A stretch of 64,000 bases of DNA from Acidobacteriota bacterium (GCA_011526565.1 WYBL01000151.1:124001-188000), one strand, 5' to 3'; shown: positions 1 through 8,488, counted from the first letter of the stretch. A program made the numbers and translations. Notes: a model not told the origin generated them from the sequence alone.

Positions 1-1
1 C

Positions 2-436
2 GGCCTCGTGGCCTGCGACCTGCCGCGCCGCAACGACCTCGACGGCGGCGGCGCCCTGAGCGAGGAGTCGCTCGCCGCCTTCACCGCGTTCTTCCTCGAC
101 ACCTGCCTCGACCAGGTGCGCTTCATGGAGGAACTGGTGCAGCCCGCGCGGTTGCGCGCCCGCGTCGCGTCGTGGGCCGACGAGGAGGCGCGCGTCGGCG
201 CGCTGCCGCCGAAGGCGGGACTCCTGCTCGAGGCCGTGCTGCTCCGCGGCGAGTTCCCTCGCGGCGACGTCGCGCCGCTGCTCGGGACGGGCGACCGTCA
301 GGGCCGGCGCGTGGTCGCGGCTCTGATCGAGCGCGGCGCGCTGCGGTCGGAGAGCAGCCGCGCTGCGCTGCGGATGGCCTTCCCGGCCATCCTCGCGTCG
401 CGCTGGTTGCCCGGACTCTTTCCGGACCCGTCGTAG
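2..436 (+). CDS. Fic family protein, C-terminal part (5' end outside window)
   Basis: The frame is open to the left edge, so this is the tail of a longer gene; a GTG at position 8 is probably internal. The visible residues correspond to the region after the catalytic HPFxxGN loop of large bacterial Fic proteins: an acidic segment ending in SEESL, then the typical TAFFLDTCLDQVRFMEELV helix, followed by a winged-helix-like C-terminus (ALLERGxLRSESS, then RMAFPA). Fic enzymes usually transfer AMP to hydroxyl groups of target proteins, but the catalytic motif is not in the window, so activity cannot be judged. It converges on the hydrolase gene ending at 440, leaving only 3 bases between the two stops. 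The family call is fairly secure; the target is unknown. Confidence 0.75.
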   Translation, partial: GLVACDLPRRNDLDGGGALSEESLAAFTAFFLDTCLDQVRFMEELVQPARLRARVASWADEEARVGALPPKAGLLLEAVLLRGEFPRGDVAPLLGTGDRQGRRVVAALIERGALRSESSRAALRMAFPAILASRWLPGLFPDPS

Positions 437-439
437 CCC

Positions 440-3400
440 CTACTTCAGCGGCAGGTCGAACCTCGCGACCGGGAAGTGGCCTTCCTTCTTCACGCGGTCG
501 CCTTCGAAGACCGCCCAGGCCGGGAGGCCGGGGCGGTAGGTCTTCGTCATCTCGTGGAGCTGGAGCGGCGTGTTCGACAGGAACACGTGCAGCGTGCGCC
601 CCTTCGCCAGCGGGAGCGGGTGGGGCAGCGCCAGGTAGAGGCCGTCGTGGTCACCTCCGTAGGTCTGGCCCTGGAAGCGGAACCAGCCGGGGCCCGACTC
701 CAGCGGCAGGTGCGGCAGCAGGCGGGCCAGCACCGCGTTGTCGCGCGGGTCGCCGAGCACGAACAGGTCGTGGGCCGCGAGCGCCGCGTCGTCCATCGCC
801 GCGTCCTGCACCACGGGCGGCAGGATCTCGGAGAAGCCGTCCGCGAGCGTCGACTGGAAGCGCAGCGCGAGCGTGTGGTTGGCCTCGAGCTGGCGGCCGG
901 TGCCGTAGACGATCCGCGTGTTCGAGAAGTCGTCCGCGAAGTGGGAGAAGGAGTGGAAGCGCTCGGTCGCCACCGGCACGTCGGCCAGCGCGTCGAACGC
1001 CACGCGGGTCGGCTTCTCCGGCACCGTGAACGTCACGCTCGCCTGCGCGCCGTCGAGGCGGATCGGGAACAGGTGCCGCGCCTTCGCGGTCTCGATCGCC
1101 ACCGTCGACGCCAGCCGCCACGCGCTGTCCGCGGGCTGCGCGACGCGCACCGTCACCTTCCACTCGCGGCCGGCCGCCGCGGCCGTCGCCTCGGGCTTCG
1201 GGTCGGGCAGGCCGGGCCGCTCGAGCCACGGCTTTAGCTCCGCGGCGGCGTCGAGCTTCAACGCGGCGCTGGCCGCCTCCACGAACTGCGCGGTGGTCAC
1301 CTCGCGGTTGCGGTGTTTCGCGTGGAAGTCCTTCATGAACGCGAGGAACGCCTTCGTCCCGGCCCGCAGCCGGAGCTGGTGCAGCGCGAACACGCCCTTC
1401 AGCCGCGGCACCTGGCCCGGCGAGTAGCGGTCGAACGCGACGCCGGCGCGACCCGCGGCGAACTCGCCCTCGCGTGCGGCGAGCGTCAGCAGGCGGCCGC
1501 GCACGCCGGCCAGCGCGCGGGCCAGCGCCTCCGGCCGCTCGGCCGCCTTCTCGGGCAGCTCGCGCAGCAGCCGCCAGTAGGAAGCGCTGCCGCCGACCAG
1601 CCAGTTGTCGGCGTCGGAGGCGGGGAAGATCGAGCCCGCCCACAGCTCCTCGCGCTTGAAGCCGAAGCGGTCGGCGATCGCCTTCGCCTCGTCCGCGCGC
1701 GCCGCCGCGGGCTTCGGCGCCGCGGCGCGCGCCGCGCGGGCCGCCTTCAGCCCCTCCGCGACCACGATCGGGCTGAACGTCGTGTAGCCGTGGGTCAGGT
1801 GCGGCGTGGCGCCCGGCAGGTCGGGCATCCGCCGGTTGCCCGGCGCCGGGAACTTCTCGCGCTGCGTGGTCTTGCCCTGGTGGGCCATGAACACGAGCTG
1901 CGCGGCCATCTCCGCGTCGGTCACCTTGCCGTCGAGCGCGTGCGGCCGGTTGATCGGCGACGACGCCATCAGACCGACGACGCTCTCCGCGTCGATCCGC
2001 CCGTTGAACTCCCTGTAGAACTGCTGGAACGCCACGTCGCGGTTGGCCGGGGCGAAGGTCGAGTCGAACGGCGCGTCCTCGGGCTGGTTCGCGACCTCGC
2101 GCCGCACCGCCGCGTCGCGCGCGTTGTTGTTGGCCCACAGGAAGCCCGGCGTGCCGAACGGCGCCGGCGTCTCGCCCGAGCGCCACAGCTTCGACTGCTT
2201 CGTGCCCAGCAGCAGGATCGCGGCCTCGCCCGTCTTCATGTCGGCCATCGTCCAGTCGTTCGTGTACATCCCGTTGTTGCGCTCGCGCAGGATCGCGGCG
2301 GCCTCGTCGATCGAGCCCGCGTACTGGATCGCGCGGCGGATGCGGCTGCTCTGCGGCTCGCCTTCGGCCTCGAACGGCGTCTGCAGCACGGTCGTCTCGC
2401 CGATCGCCAGGCCCGCGGCGCTCAGGTAGAAGTCCGTGCCCGAGTGGATGCCGCCGGGGAACGTCTGCATCACGAAACGGTGTCCGCGCTCGGGCGCGAC
2501 GTCGAGGATCACGTTGAAGTGGAGGCCCGTGTAGCCGTCCCACATGAACATCTGGAAGAACACCGGCCGTCCGTCCTTGGTCGCCGGGCCGGTGGCGGAG
2601 AGCGAAGAGCACTTGTGCAGGCGCTCGGGGATCTCCAGCTCGTCGTGGGGCGAGAAGGTCTTGCCCGTGATCGCGCTGGGAGTGACCGGCAGCGCGCTCG
2701 TCATCTGGTCGAGGTCGACCGCGGAGTTGAGCGTCGCCACGTCGAGCAGGTCGAGCTTGCGGTCGTAGAGCGTGGCGCCCGCCGCCGCCGCGCCGTCGGC
2801 GATGCCCTTCATCTCCTCCAGCAGCTCGGGGTCGAAGCGGCGCAGCATCAGCGCGTCGGCCAGCGTGCGCAGCCCGTTCCAGCCCAGCGCCGGGTCCTTC
2901 GCGTTCTGGCGGATCGCCAGCTTCTGCGCGTAGGCGACGATCTCCTCGTGCAGCAGCGCGCCCTGCTGCCGCCCGCGCGCGTATGGCGAGCCCTCGACAT
3001 GCACATAGATCCAGCCGCGGTCCTCGTAGCGGAAGCCGGGGCCCGACCAGCGCACCCGCTCGAGCGGGATCACCTCGGTGACGTCGGCGATCTCCTCGAT
3101 CGCCACGTCGTCGAAGAACGCGCGGCCGGCGGCCGTCCCGTTGCGGCCGAGCTGCAACTCGACGCGGTCCGCGGCGGTGGTCGCCACGAACGTCGTCTCG
3201 ACCCGGGTCCAGCCGCGGGTGCCGGCGACGGCGGGCGCGTGGTTGGTGAAGGGGAACGACTGCATCGCGACCGTGGCCGCGGCCGCGGTGGGGTAGCGCG
3301 TGGTCGGGTCGGCGGCGGCGCCCTCGGTGCGCAGCCACGCGGAGAGCCGGTAGAAGCGCCCGACCTTCAGCGCGACCGGCGCCGAGCGCACGGTCAGCGA

Positions 3401-3646
3401 CGCGGGCTTGTCGGCCGCGAGCTCGATCGCCGCGCCGGACCGCCCCGCGTCGACCCGCCTCACGACGGCACCAGCCGGAAGCGCGCCATCGAGCGTCCAG
3501 TCCCCGGGCAGCCCGCTGGCCGCGGAGGTCTCGAACCCGGCATTGCCGACCGCGACTGCCCGCGGCTTCGCCTCCTGCGCCACGGCCGGCAGCGCGAGCA
3601 GCAACGCGCCGAGTCCCCGACCGACGTTCGAGAGCAGCGACCTCAT
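440..3646 (-). CDS. Secreted PLBD/C45-like Ntn-hydrolase with appended C-terminal domains
   Basis: The 1068-residue protein begins with a signal peptide (hydrophobic stretch ending AVA at about residue 23). Residues about 30-190 look like a carbohydrate-binding-type beta-sandwich (NAGFE...GDWTL). Residues about 200-640 resemble phospholipase B-like / C45 acyltransferase-type Ntn hydrolases. Supporting motifs are EGSPYARGRQQG, WANNN, and a KCSS motif with Cys346 as the likely autoprocessing nucleophile. The last ~400 residues hold a helical region and a beta-rich region recalling the C-terminal part of M1-type peptidases, without a zinc motif. It probably acts outside the cytoplasm on an amide or ester bond; the substrate cannot be read from sequence. 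It is a single gene facing away from the small genes to its right. Confidence 0.7.
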   Translation of the reverse strand: MRSLLSNVGRGLGALLLALPAVAQEAKPRAVAVGNAGFETSAASGLPGDWTLDGALPAGAVVRRVDAGRSGAAIELAADKPASLTVRSAPVALKVGRFYRLSAWLRTEGAAADPTTRYPTAAAATVAMQSFPFTNHAPAVAGTRGWTRVETTFVATTAADRVELQLGRNGTAAGRAFFDDVAIEEIADVTEVIPLERVRWSGPGFRYEDRGWIYVHVEGSPYARGRQQGALLHEEIVAYAQKLAIRQNAKDPALGWNGLRTLADALMLRRFDPELLEEMKGIADGAAAAGATLYDRKLDLLDVATLNSAVDLDQMTSALPVTPSAITGKTFSPHDELEIPERLHKCSSLSATGPATKDGRPVFFQMFMWDGYTGLHFNVILDVAPERGHRFVMQTFPGGIHSGTDFYLSAAGLAIGETTVLQTPFEAEGEPQSSRIRRAIQYAGSIDEAAAILRERNNGMYTNDWTMADMKTGEAAILLLGTKQSKLWRSGETPAPFGTPGFLWANNNARDAAVRREVANQPEDAPFDSTFAPANRDVAFQQFYREFNGRIDAESVVGLMASSPINRPHALDGKVTDAEMAAQLVFMAHQGKTTQREKFPAPGNRRMPDLPGATPHLTHGYTTFSPIVVAEGLKAARAARAAAPKPAAARADEAKAIADRFGFKREELWAGSIFPASDADNWLVGGSASYWRLLRELPEKAAERPEALARALAGVRGRLLTLAAREGEFAAGRAGVAFDRYSPGQVPRLKGVFALHQLRLRAGTKAFLAFMKDFHAKHRNREVTTAQFVEAASAALKLDAAAELKPWLERPGLPDPKPEATAAAAGREWKVTVRVAQPADSAWRLASTVAIETAKARHLFPIRLDGAQASVTFTVPEKPTRVAFDALADVPVATERFHSFSHFADDFSNTRIVYGTGRQLEANHTLALRFQSTLADGFSEILPPVVQDAAMDDAALAAHDLFVLGDPRDNAVLARLLPHLPLESGPGWFRFQGQTYGGDHDGLYLALPHPLPLAKGRTLHVFLSNTPLQLHEMTKTYRPGLPAWAVFEGDRVKKEGHFPVARFDLPLK

Positions 3647-3764
3647 GATGAACCTCCCAGCCGAAGCGCCAGACCGCGAATCCTATCGCCCCGCGCCCCG
3701 CGTCGTCCGGAGGGCAGCCGACACTCCGCCCCCTTGCCCCGGCGGGTAGACTGACCGCACGAAC

Positions 3765-4048
3765 ACGGCGGCAAAGAAGAAGCCCCGGCGTGCCTCCCGG
3801 AAGTGTTCCTGGAGATGCTGGAGGCCAATACCAGAATGTTCCTGGAAGGCCAGGAGGCTCTCCGCCGGGAGATGGTGGCCAGCCTCGAGGCGCTGGAGAG
3901 GAAGCTCCTGCCGCGATTCGACGACATCGAGCGGATCCTCCTGGAGATGCGGGAAGAGGCCGCTGCCTGGCGTGTCGAGATGCGCGCGGACCGATCGGTG
4001 AGGCAGTCAGCCCCGGCTGACAAGTGCTTCTCCGAGCAAGGGTCTTGA
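3765..4048 (+). pseudogene. Decayed paralog of the coiled-coil gene at 4220
   Basis: This stretch aligns with the intact gene 450 bases downstream. The flanking GCCGACACTCC and GGGTAGACTG, the start context and the first codons (AAGAAGA) all match. Three lesions are visible compared with that copy: the Shine-Dalgarno GGAGG reads GACCG, the ATG reads ACG at 3765, and the opening codons are one frame away from the coiled-coil frame, which begins around 3803 with a GTG. The remaining frame encodes about 80 residues of heptad-like sequence (FLEMLEANTRMFLEGQEAL). It could still be translated from the GTG at 3803, but no SD is visible. I regard it as a broken duplicate. Confidence 0.5.
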
Positions 4049-4148
4049 ACGGGCCACCGCGGCCCGGGTCGAGCACGCGCGGGAACCCTGTCGCCCCCTG
4101 CGGACCCGCGGCGTCACCGCCGCCGCCGACACTCCACCACCCCCTGGG

Positions 4149-4194
4149 GAGCCCCCATGGGACCGGCGCCGGATTCACTCCGGCGCCGGAACCC
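4149..4194 (+). repeat. Hairpin-bearing ~46-bp repeat, copy A
   Basis: GAGCCCCCATGGGACC is followed by CCGGCGCCGG (4163-4172), a 7-nt loop and CCGGCGCCGG again (4180-4189), a strong stem. The same element recurs at 4752-4798, again about 25 nt before a short gene. The related decayed gene at 3765 has the flanking bases but lacks this element. That looks like an unoccupied site and suggests a small mobile or regulatory repeat. Confidence 0.6.
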
Positions 4195-4219
4195 GAGAGG
4201 GTAGACTGGAGGCACGAAG

Positions 4220-4501
4220 ATGGCAGCGAAGAAGATCCCTGGCGGTTCCTGGCAGGTCATCGTGGAGCAGTTGGAATCCCAGACCAGGCTGATTGCCGAG
4301 GGGCATGACGTCCTGAGCCGGCAGATCGACAGCCGCATTGACGAACTGCGTCGGGACTTGACGACGCGAATCGACGACCTCGGGCGTGTGGTCGCGACAC
4401 GCGCAGACGAGACCCGCGAGGACCTCTCTGCTCTGGGCGAGCGCATCGAATCGCTCGAGCAGCGGATCGAGCGGATGGACCGGCCGGGGTCGGTCCACTG
4501 A
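4220..4501 (+). CDS. Small coiled-coil protein
   Basis: This 93-residue protein starts at an ATG preceded by GGAGG with 7-nt spacing. After a short basic N-terminus (MAAKKIPGG), nearly the whole chain is an amphipathic helix with heptad-like spacing (VEQLESQTRL, IDELRRDL, LGERIESLEQRIERM). That is expected for a parallel coiled coil that oligomerises or bridges partners. There is no signal peptide or membrane segment. It is the intact sister of the broken copy at 3765, so the family has duplicated here. The upstream hairpin repeat may sit in its 5' leader. I do not recognise a named family or function. Confidence 0.55.
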   Translation: MAAKKIPGGSWQVIVEQLESQTRLIAEGHDVLSRQIDSRIDELRRDLTTRIDDLGRVVATRADETREDLSALGERIESLEQRIERMDRPGSVH

Positions 4502-4818
4502 TCTGATCGGCCCCCCGAGCCCTCCTCGCTCGGGCTGAACCGGCCCCCTCCCCGGGGCCGCGACGTCTCCCACGAAAACTTCCCGTGCCCGGACCTCGGG
4601 AGGCGGGGGTGTGGCGGACACTGCCTCTGCCGCCGGACCGCGGAGCTTCAACCCACCACAACCGAATCGCCCGGGCCGCCCCGCGCAACGGGTCGCGGAA
4701 GCGCGCCCCGGCCGGGGGATTGGGGGCGGAGGAGGCCGGAGTCGTCCGACGGAGCCCCCATGGGACCGGCGCCGGGTTCATCCCGGCGTCGGAACCCGTC
4801 GGGAACAAGGAGATCGCG
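4502..4818 (+). other. 317-base non-coding stretch before the sigma-like miniprotein
   Basis: Very GC-rich. I see no convincing gene here; the frames that read through lack codon-like composition. The only structured element is the hairpin repeat copy B at 4752-4798. The SD (AAGGAG) of the next gene lies close to the right end. Confidence 0.5.
4752..4798 (+). repeat. Hairpin-bearing ~46-bp repeat, copy B
   Basis: It begins with the same 16 bases as copy A (GAGCCCCCATGGGACC). The stem is CCGGCGCCGGG (4766-4776) pairing with CCCGGCGTCGG (4782-4792), with one G-U pair. It ends about 20 nt before the ATG of the sigma-region-4 gene, so it may fold in that gene's leader. Confidence 0.6.
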
Positions 4819-5130
4819 ATGGAAGCCCTCTTCGTCAGCCTCAGCGACCGCCGCACGCTCGGCCAGGTGCTCGTCTCCGACCCCGCGACCGGCGTCGAGG
4901 CCTGCGTCCTCCGCGCCGACCGGGCCGCCCGCGTCGGCCGCCTGCTGACGGTTCTCAAGCCGAAGGAGCAGTTCGTGCTGCGCCGCCGCTTCGGCCTGGA
5001 GACCGGCGAGGAGTCGACGCTCGCCGCGATCGGCGCCGAGCTCGGCTGCACCCGCGAGCGCGTCCGCCAGATCGAAGAAAAGGCCCTCGACCGCCTGCGC
5101 CGCCACCCGAAGTGGAAGGCCTTGGCGTGA
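4819..5130 (+). CDS. Sigma-70 region 4-like helix-turn-helix miniprotein
   Basis: ATG 4819 is preceded by AAGGAG at good spacing, giving 103 residues. The second half matches sigma region 4.2 of primary sigma factors: LKPKEQFVLRRRFGLETGEE, then LAAIGAELGCTRERVRQIEEKAL, including the recognition helix that normally reads the -35 box. There is no region 2 or 3, so it cannot be a complete sigma factor. It is more likely a stand-alone DNA-binding regulator or a competitor for the RNA polymerase beta flap. Residues 1-40 (SLSDRRTLGQVLVSDPATG) are not recognised. Alone between the coiled-coil gene and hicAB; the hairpin repeat upstream may influence its expression. Confidence 0.65.
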   Translation: MEALFVSLSDRRTLGQVLVSDPATGVEACVLRADRAARVGRLLTVLKPKEQFVLRRRFGLETGEESTLAAIGAELGCTRERVRQIEEKALDRLRRHPKWKALA

Positions 5131-5205
5131 CTCGCGGGCGGCCTGGCGCCCTCGCTCGTCTCCACCCTTGCCGTGGTTCCGTTCCCGGTGTGAAGATCCA
5201 GTAAG

Positions 5206-5403
5206 GTGCCTCCAAAGGTTCGAGACTTGGTTCGCGACCTAGAGGCCGCGGGCTTCAGCAGCCGAGGGGGGCGGGGAAGCCACCGGAACTTCACTCACCC
5301 GAACGTCGCGAGGCCGGTGACGATCTCGGGACGGCTGGGTGATGATGCCCGGCAGTACCAGGAAAGAGCGGTCCGCCTGGCGATCGAGGAATCGAAGCGA
5401 TGA
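5206..5403 (+). CDS. hicA: HicA family mRNA interferase toxin
   Basis: This 65-residue protein has the small alpha-beta fold of YcfA/HicA: KVRDLVRDLEAAGF, then GGRGSHRNFTHP with the active-site His26, then the VTISGR strand. HicA toxins cleave mRNA and are held inactive by HicB. The GTG start is chosen because it gives the normal family N-terminus; no good SD is visible, so a weak start is possible. The stop overlaps the hicB start by four bases (ATGA), the usual toxin-first arrangement. Confidence 0.88.
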   Translation: MPPKVRDLVRDLEAAGFSSRGGRGSHRNFTHPNVARPVTISGRLGDDARQYQERAVRLAIEESKR

Positions 5404-5639
5404 GCAAGGGCGACAAGTACGTGAAGCTGGTCGAATGGTCCGACCAGGACGCTTGCTTCATCGGCAGTTGCCCGGAGCTGTTCTACGGGGGTTGCCACGG
5501 CAGCGACGCCAAGGCCGTGTTCGCCGAACTGTGCGACCTCGTCGACGATGCGATCGCCCTCTACGAGCGTGACGGTCGCCCGCTCCCCGAGCCGATGTCG
5601 GGCCGCGACTTCGTGAACGCCCTGCAGCGCAGCGCCTGA
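5400..5639 (+). CDS. hicB: HicB family antitoxin
   Basis: This 79-residue protein has the partial RNase H fold of HicB: KYVKLVEWSDQDACFIGSCPEL, then GCHGSDAKAVFAELCDLVDDAI. It ends in the short LPEPMSGRDF tail. No ribbon-helix-helix or HTH domain follows, so operator binding, if any, must use another surface. It should bind and neutralise the HicA encoded four bases upstream and be translationally coupled to it. Confidence 0.85.
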   Translation: MSKGDKYVKLVEWSDQDACFIGSCPELFYGGCHGSDAKAVFAELCDLVDDAIALYERDGRPLPEPMSGRDFVNALQRSA

Positions 5640-5854
5640 CCCCGGCGTCGACGCGGGAGGCGTGAGAGCGCCCCGCGCAGCGGTCTCGTCGCTCGGACGC
5701 CAGCCCCGATTGCCCGGCGCTACCGTCGGTTTGCTCGCCAACCTTGTCGCTTGGGCCCCCTCTTCTGACGTGGCTCGCCTCGCGTCAGACGGAACCGGTC
5801 GCTCGCGTCTTGCCTGTGGAGGGCGCTGCGGATCACGGCGCCGCGGAGGACGGT

Positions 5855-7117
5855 ATGAACGTTCAGGTGGATCGGAAGCTGGTGCGGGGGAACGGCGGCA
5901 ACCGGCGCTACATGATGGTCACGCTGACGGCGCCCGAGGCGCAGGCGTCGGGCGAGAAGCCGCGGCCGCCCGCCAACGTCGCGATCGTGCTCGACCGCTC
6001 GGGCTCCATGCAGGGCGACAAGCTGCGCCTCGCCAAGGAGGCCGCGCGCGGCGCCCTCGGCCTGCTCAAGCGCGCCGACACCTTCTCGATCGTGGCCTAC
6101 GACCACGAGATCGACGTGCTGGTCCCGGCCTCGCCGGTCGGCCCCGAGACCCTGCACGCCGCCCTGCAGCGCCTCGACGCCCTCGAGGCCCGCGGCCAGA
6201 CCGCGCTGCACGAGGGCTGGCGCCAGGGCATCGCGCTGGTCGCCGAGCGCCTCGCCGAAGACGCGGTCGGCAAGTGCCTGCTGCTCACTGACGGCCTCGC
6301 CAACCAGGGCCTGACCGAGCCCGCCCTGATCGGCCAGGACTGCGAGCAGGCCCGCGCTCGCCGCGTGCTCACCTCCACCTTCGGCGTCGGCCGCGACTTC
6401 GACGAGCTCCTGCTCGACGCCATGGCCACCCGCGGCGGCGGCAACTTCTACTTCGTGGCCGAGGCCCGCCAGATCCCCGCCTTCCTGCAGGCCGACCTCG
6501 CCGAGACGCTCGAGGTCGTCGCCCGCGACGTGCAGCTCGAGGTCCGCGTCCCGCGCGGCGTGCAGGTCGCCGCGCTCCACACCTACCCGACCGAGGAGAC
6601 CGCCGACGGCATCATCTGCCGCGTCTCCAACCTCGTCTCCGCCCAGGAGCTGCGCCTGTTGTTCCAGGTGCGCCTGCCGGGCGGGGCGGTGGGCGAGAGC
6701 CACTCCGTGACCTGCGCCCTCGGCGACCGCGACGGAACCCTCGGCAGCCCCGTCGAGACCGTGACCTGGACCTGCGCCCCCGCGTCGGAGGTGTCGGCCC
6801 AGCCGCGCGACCGCGCCGTCGACCGCTTCGTCGCCCAGCAGTACGCGGCCAAGGCCCGCCGCGAGGCGCTCGAGGCCAACCGCGCCGGCCGCTTCGCCGA
6901 GGCCCGCCGCCTGCTCGAGGCCACCGCGCGCCGCATCGAGCGCTACGCCGGCAACGACCCCGAGCTGCAGGCCCTGGTCCAGGCGCTGCGCGCCGACGCG
7001 ACGGAGCACTCGGTCGAGATGGAGATGATGCGGCGCAAGGAGCTCCACTTCCGCCACTACTCGAGCAGCCGGGACCGCGACATCGCGATGGGCACGGCCC
7101 GCCGCGTCGGTCGCTGA
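5855..7117 (+). CDS. von Willebrand factor A domain protein
   Basis: ATG 5855 follows GGAGGA and gives 420 residues. Residues about 40-215 form a VWA domain with an intact metal-ion adhesion motif (DRSGS: Asp47, Ser49, Ser51) and the later TDG loop. The middle is beta-rich. Residues 310-420 are alpha-helical (VDRFVAQQYAAKARREALEA) and resemble the C-terminal helices of cytoplasmic VWA proteins. There is no signal peptide, so it is probably intracellular and works by binding a partner through the metal site. Next gene 33 bases downstream, same strand; the two probably form an operon. Confidence 0.8.
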   Translation: MNVQVDRKLVRGNGGNRRYMMVTLTAPEAQASGEKPRPPANVAIVLDRSGSMQGDKLRLAKEAARGALGLLKRADTFSIVAYDHEIDVLVPASPVGPETLHAALQRLDALEARGQTALHEGWRQGIALVAERLAEDAVGKCLLLTDGLANQGLTEPALIGQDCEQARARRVLTSTFGVGRDFDELLLDAMATRGGGNFYFVAEARQIPAFLQADLAETLEVVARDVQLEVRVPRGVQVAALHTYPTEETADGIICRVSNLVSAQELRLLFQVRLPGGAVGESHSVTCALGDRDGTLGSPVETVTWTCAPASEVSAQPRDRAVDRFVAQQYAAKARREALEANRAGRFAEARRLLEATARRIERYAGNDPELQALVQALRADATEHSVEMEMMRRKELHFRHYSSSRDRDIAMGTARRVGR

Positions 7118-7150
7118 ACCGCCGATCCACTCGACAACCGAGGTGATCCC

Positions 7151-8329
7151 TTGAGCCGACCTGCCCGGCGCCGCGACTCCCAACCCGGCTTCCCGCCGTA
7201 CGTGTTCCTCGGCGCGACCGAGCGCGAGCCGCAGTCCGACGTCCGCCCTGGCGCCGTCCGCGGCCCGGACGACCTGCCGTCGCGCCTGTTCACGGGCGAC
7301 CTCGACCGCGGCTCGTTCGAGCGCACGGCCGCCGGCTGGTCGGCGAAGTGGATCGACCCCACCCCCGGCACCTGGACGGAGGCCCGCTACGCCGCGGGCC
7401 TCCTCCAGGTGACGCAGTGGCTGGAGGGGGAGTGCGGCGCGCAGGTCGGCTCGACGGCCGACTCGCTCGCGGCCGTGGTCCGCCTCCACATGCGGCCGGC
7501 CCCGTGGGACCGCGCCGCGCGCGAGCGCCTCACGGCCCGCTACAACCTGACCTGGGTCGACTTCCCGGAGGAGGCGCCCACGTTCGTCGCGTACCCCGAC
7601 GGCTACCCGCGCGTGCTGCTGTGCCCGGTCCCCTTCTGGCGGCTCGGCGAGACGCTCGACCTCGTCGCGGCCCTCGACGCCGACGCCGGCGTGCGCGCGC
7701 CGGTGATCGCCGAGCTGCTGATGGGCCAGGACGTCGTCGGCTACTGGCGCGCCCGCTGCCCCGAGATCCCGGTCGACCCCGTCGCCCACTACCTGAAGGA
7801 GAGCGAGGAGCTCGGCTACCCGGCCCTCGACCTGCCCGAGCCCGATGCCTCGACCGGCGGCCAGGCGGTGATGATCCAGCGCGCCCGCTACGCGCTCGCC
7901 GTCACCTGCTTCTACCGCGACCTCGACCGCGTCGCCCGCCACCTCGCCGACGCCGGCTTCCTCGGCGTCCACGCCCCGACCCACTTCCCGCGCACGACCT
8001 ACCCGGACGCCGGCCAGTGGCAGGCCCTGGCCGGCCCCGCGGGCCTCGACACCTTCGGCGCGACCTGCCGCCTCGCCGACCGCCACACCCCGGCCAGCCG
8101 CCAGGTCTTCCTCCCGCGCACCTGCTCGGAAGCCGCGGCGGAAGCCAAGCTCGCGAGCCACGCGAGGCCGAGCGAAGGCGCCGCAGCGACCGCCCGCCAC
8201 GCCCGCGAGCAGGTGACCGCGATCATGAAATCCGCCGCCGCCACCCTGGACCGCCTGCGCGCCCCGCTGCGCCGGCCCCTGCCCCCCACGCCTCAGCCGA
8301 GCGCTGCGACCTCCCGCCTGATCCACTGA
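7151..8329 (+). CDS. Conserved-looking protein of unknown function downstream of VWA gene
   Basis: The frame opens with a TTG at 7151, 5 nt after AGGTGA. It encodes 392 residues with no signal peptide or membrane helix. Regular, proline-punctuated segments (WLEGECGAQVG, ARYNLTWVDFPEEAPTFVAYPDGYPR, LLMGQDVVGYWRARCPEIPVDP) suggest a globular enzyme-like fold. The last 60 residues are Ala/Pro/Arg-rich and probably disordered. I cannot assign a family. Proximity to the VWA gene suggests they are co-expressed and may act together. The TTG start is uncertain. Confidence 0.6.
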   Translation: MSRPARRRDSQPGFPPYVFLGATEREPQSDVRPGAVRGPDDLPSRLFTGDLDRGSFERTAAGWSAKWIDPTPGTWTEARYAAGLLQVTQWLEGECGAQVGSTADSLAAVVRLHMRPAPWDRAARERLTARYNLTWVDFPEEAPTFVAYPDGYPRVLLCPVPFWRLGETLDLVAALDADAGVRAPVIAELLMGQDVVGYWRARCPEIPVDPVAHYLKESEELGYPALDLPEPDASTGGQAVMIQRARYALAVTCFYRDLDRVARHLADAGFLGVHAPTHFPRTTYPDAGQWQALAGPAGLDTFGATCRLADRHTPASRQVFLPRTCSEAAAEAKLASHARPSEGAAATARHAREQVTAIMKSAAATLDRLRAPLRRPLPPTPQPSAATSRLIH

Positions 8330-8388
8330 CGGAGCCAAGAGGCGATCCGAGACAGCGCCCGATCGCTTGAAGGTCGGTGGAGATCCGT

Positions 8389-8488
8389 TTCGAACTATCG
8401 ACGCGAGAGTCGAACCGATCTGGGGAGCGTCGAACTCGTCTGCGGACGGTCGAGCCCGTCTGCGGAGCGCCGAGCCGAGCCTCGCGGC
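8389..8488 (+). repeat. 20-bp tandem repeat array (three good and two degenerate units)
   Basis: Units of exactly 20 bases start at 8409, 8429 and 8449 with the pattern GTCGAAC(C/T)..TCTG(G/C)GGA. A diverged unit starts at 8469 and a weaker one at 8389 (TTCGAACT...GA). The spacing suits a protein binding the same helical face every two turns, such as an operator array for the Doc/MADS operon. Confidence 0.55.

Noticed and set aside
651..4178. 1175-residue minus-strand frame
   Set aside because: It is antisense/alternate-frame reading through the C45-like gene, extremely Arg-rich and without domains; an artefact of high GC.
5720..8338. 872-residue minus-strand frame opposite the VWA and unknown genes
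   Set aside because: Composition is Gly/Arg/Val-rich and shadows real plus-strand genes with good SDs and motifs.
8389..8488. CRISPR array
   Set aside because: Units are contiguous 20-mers without spacers and no cas genes are present.
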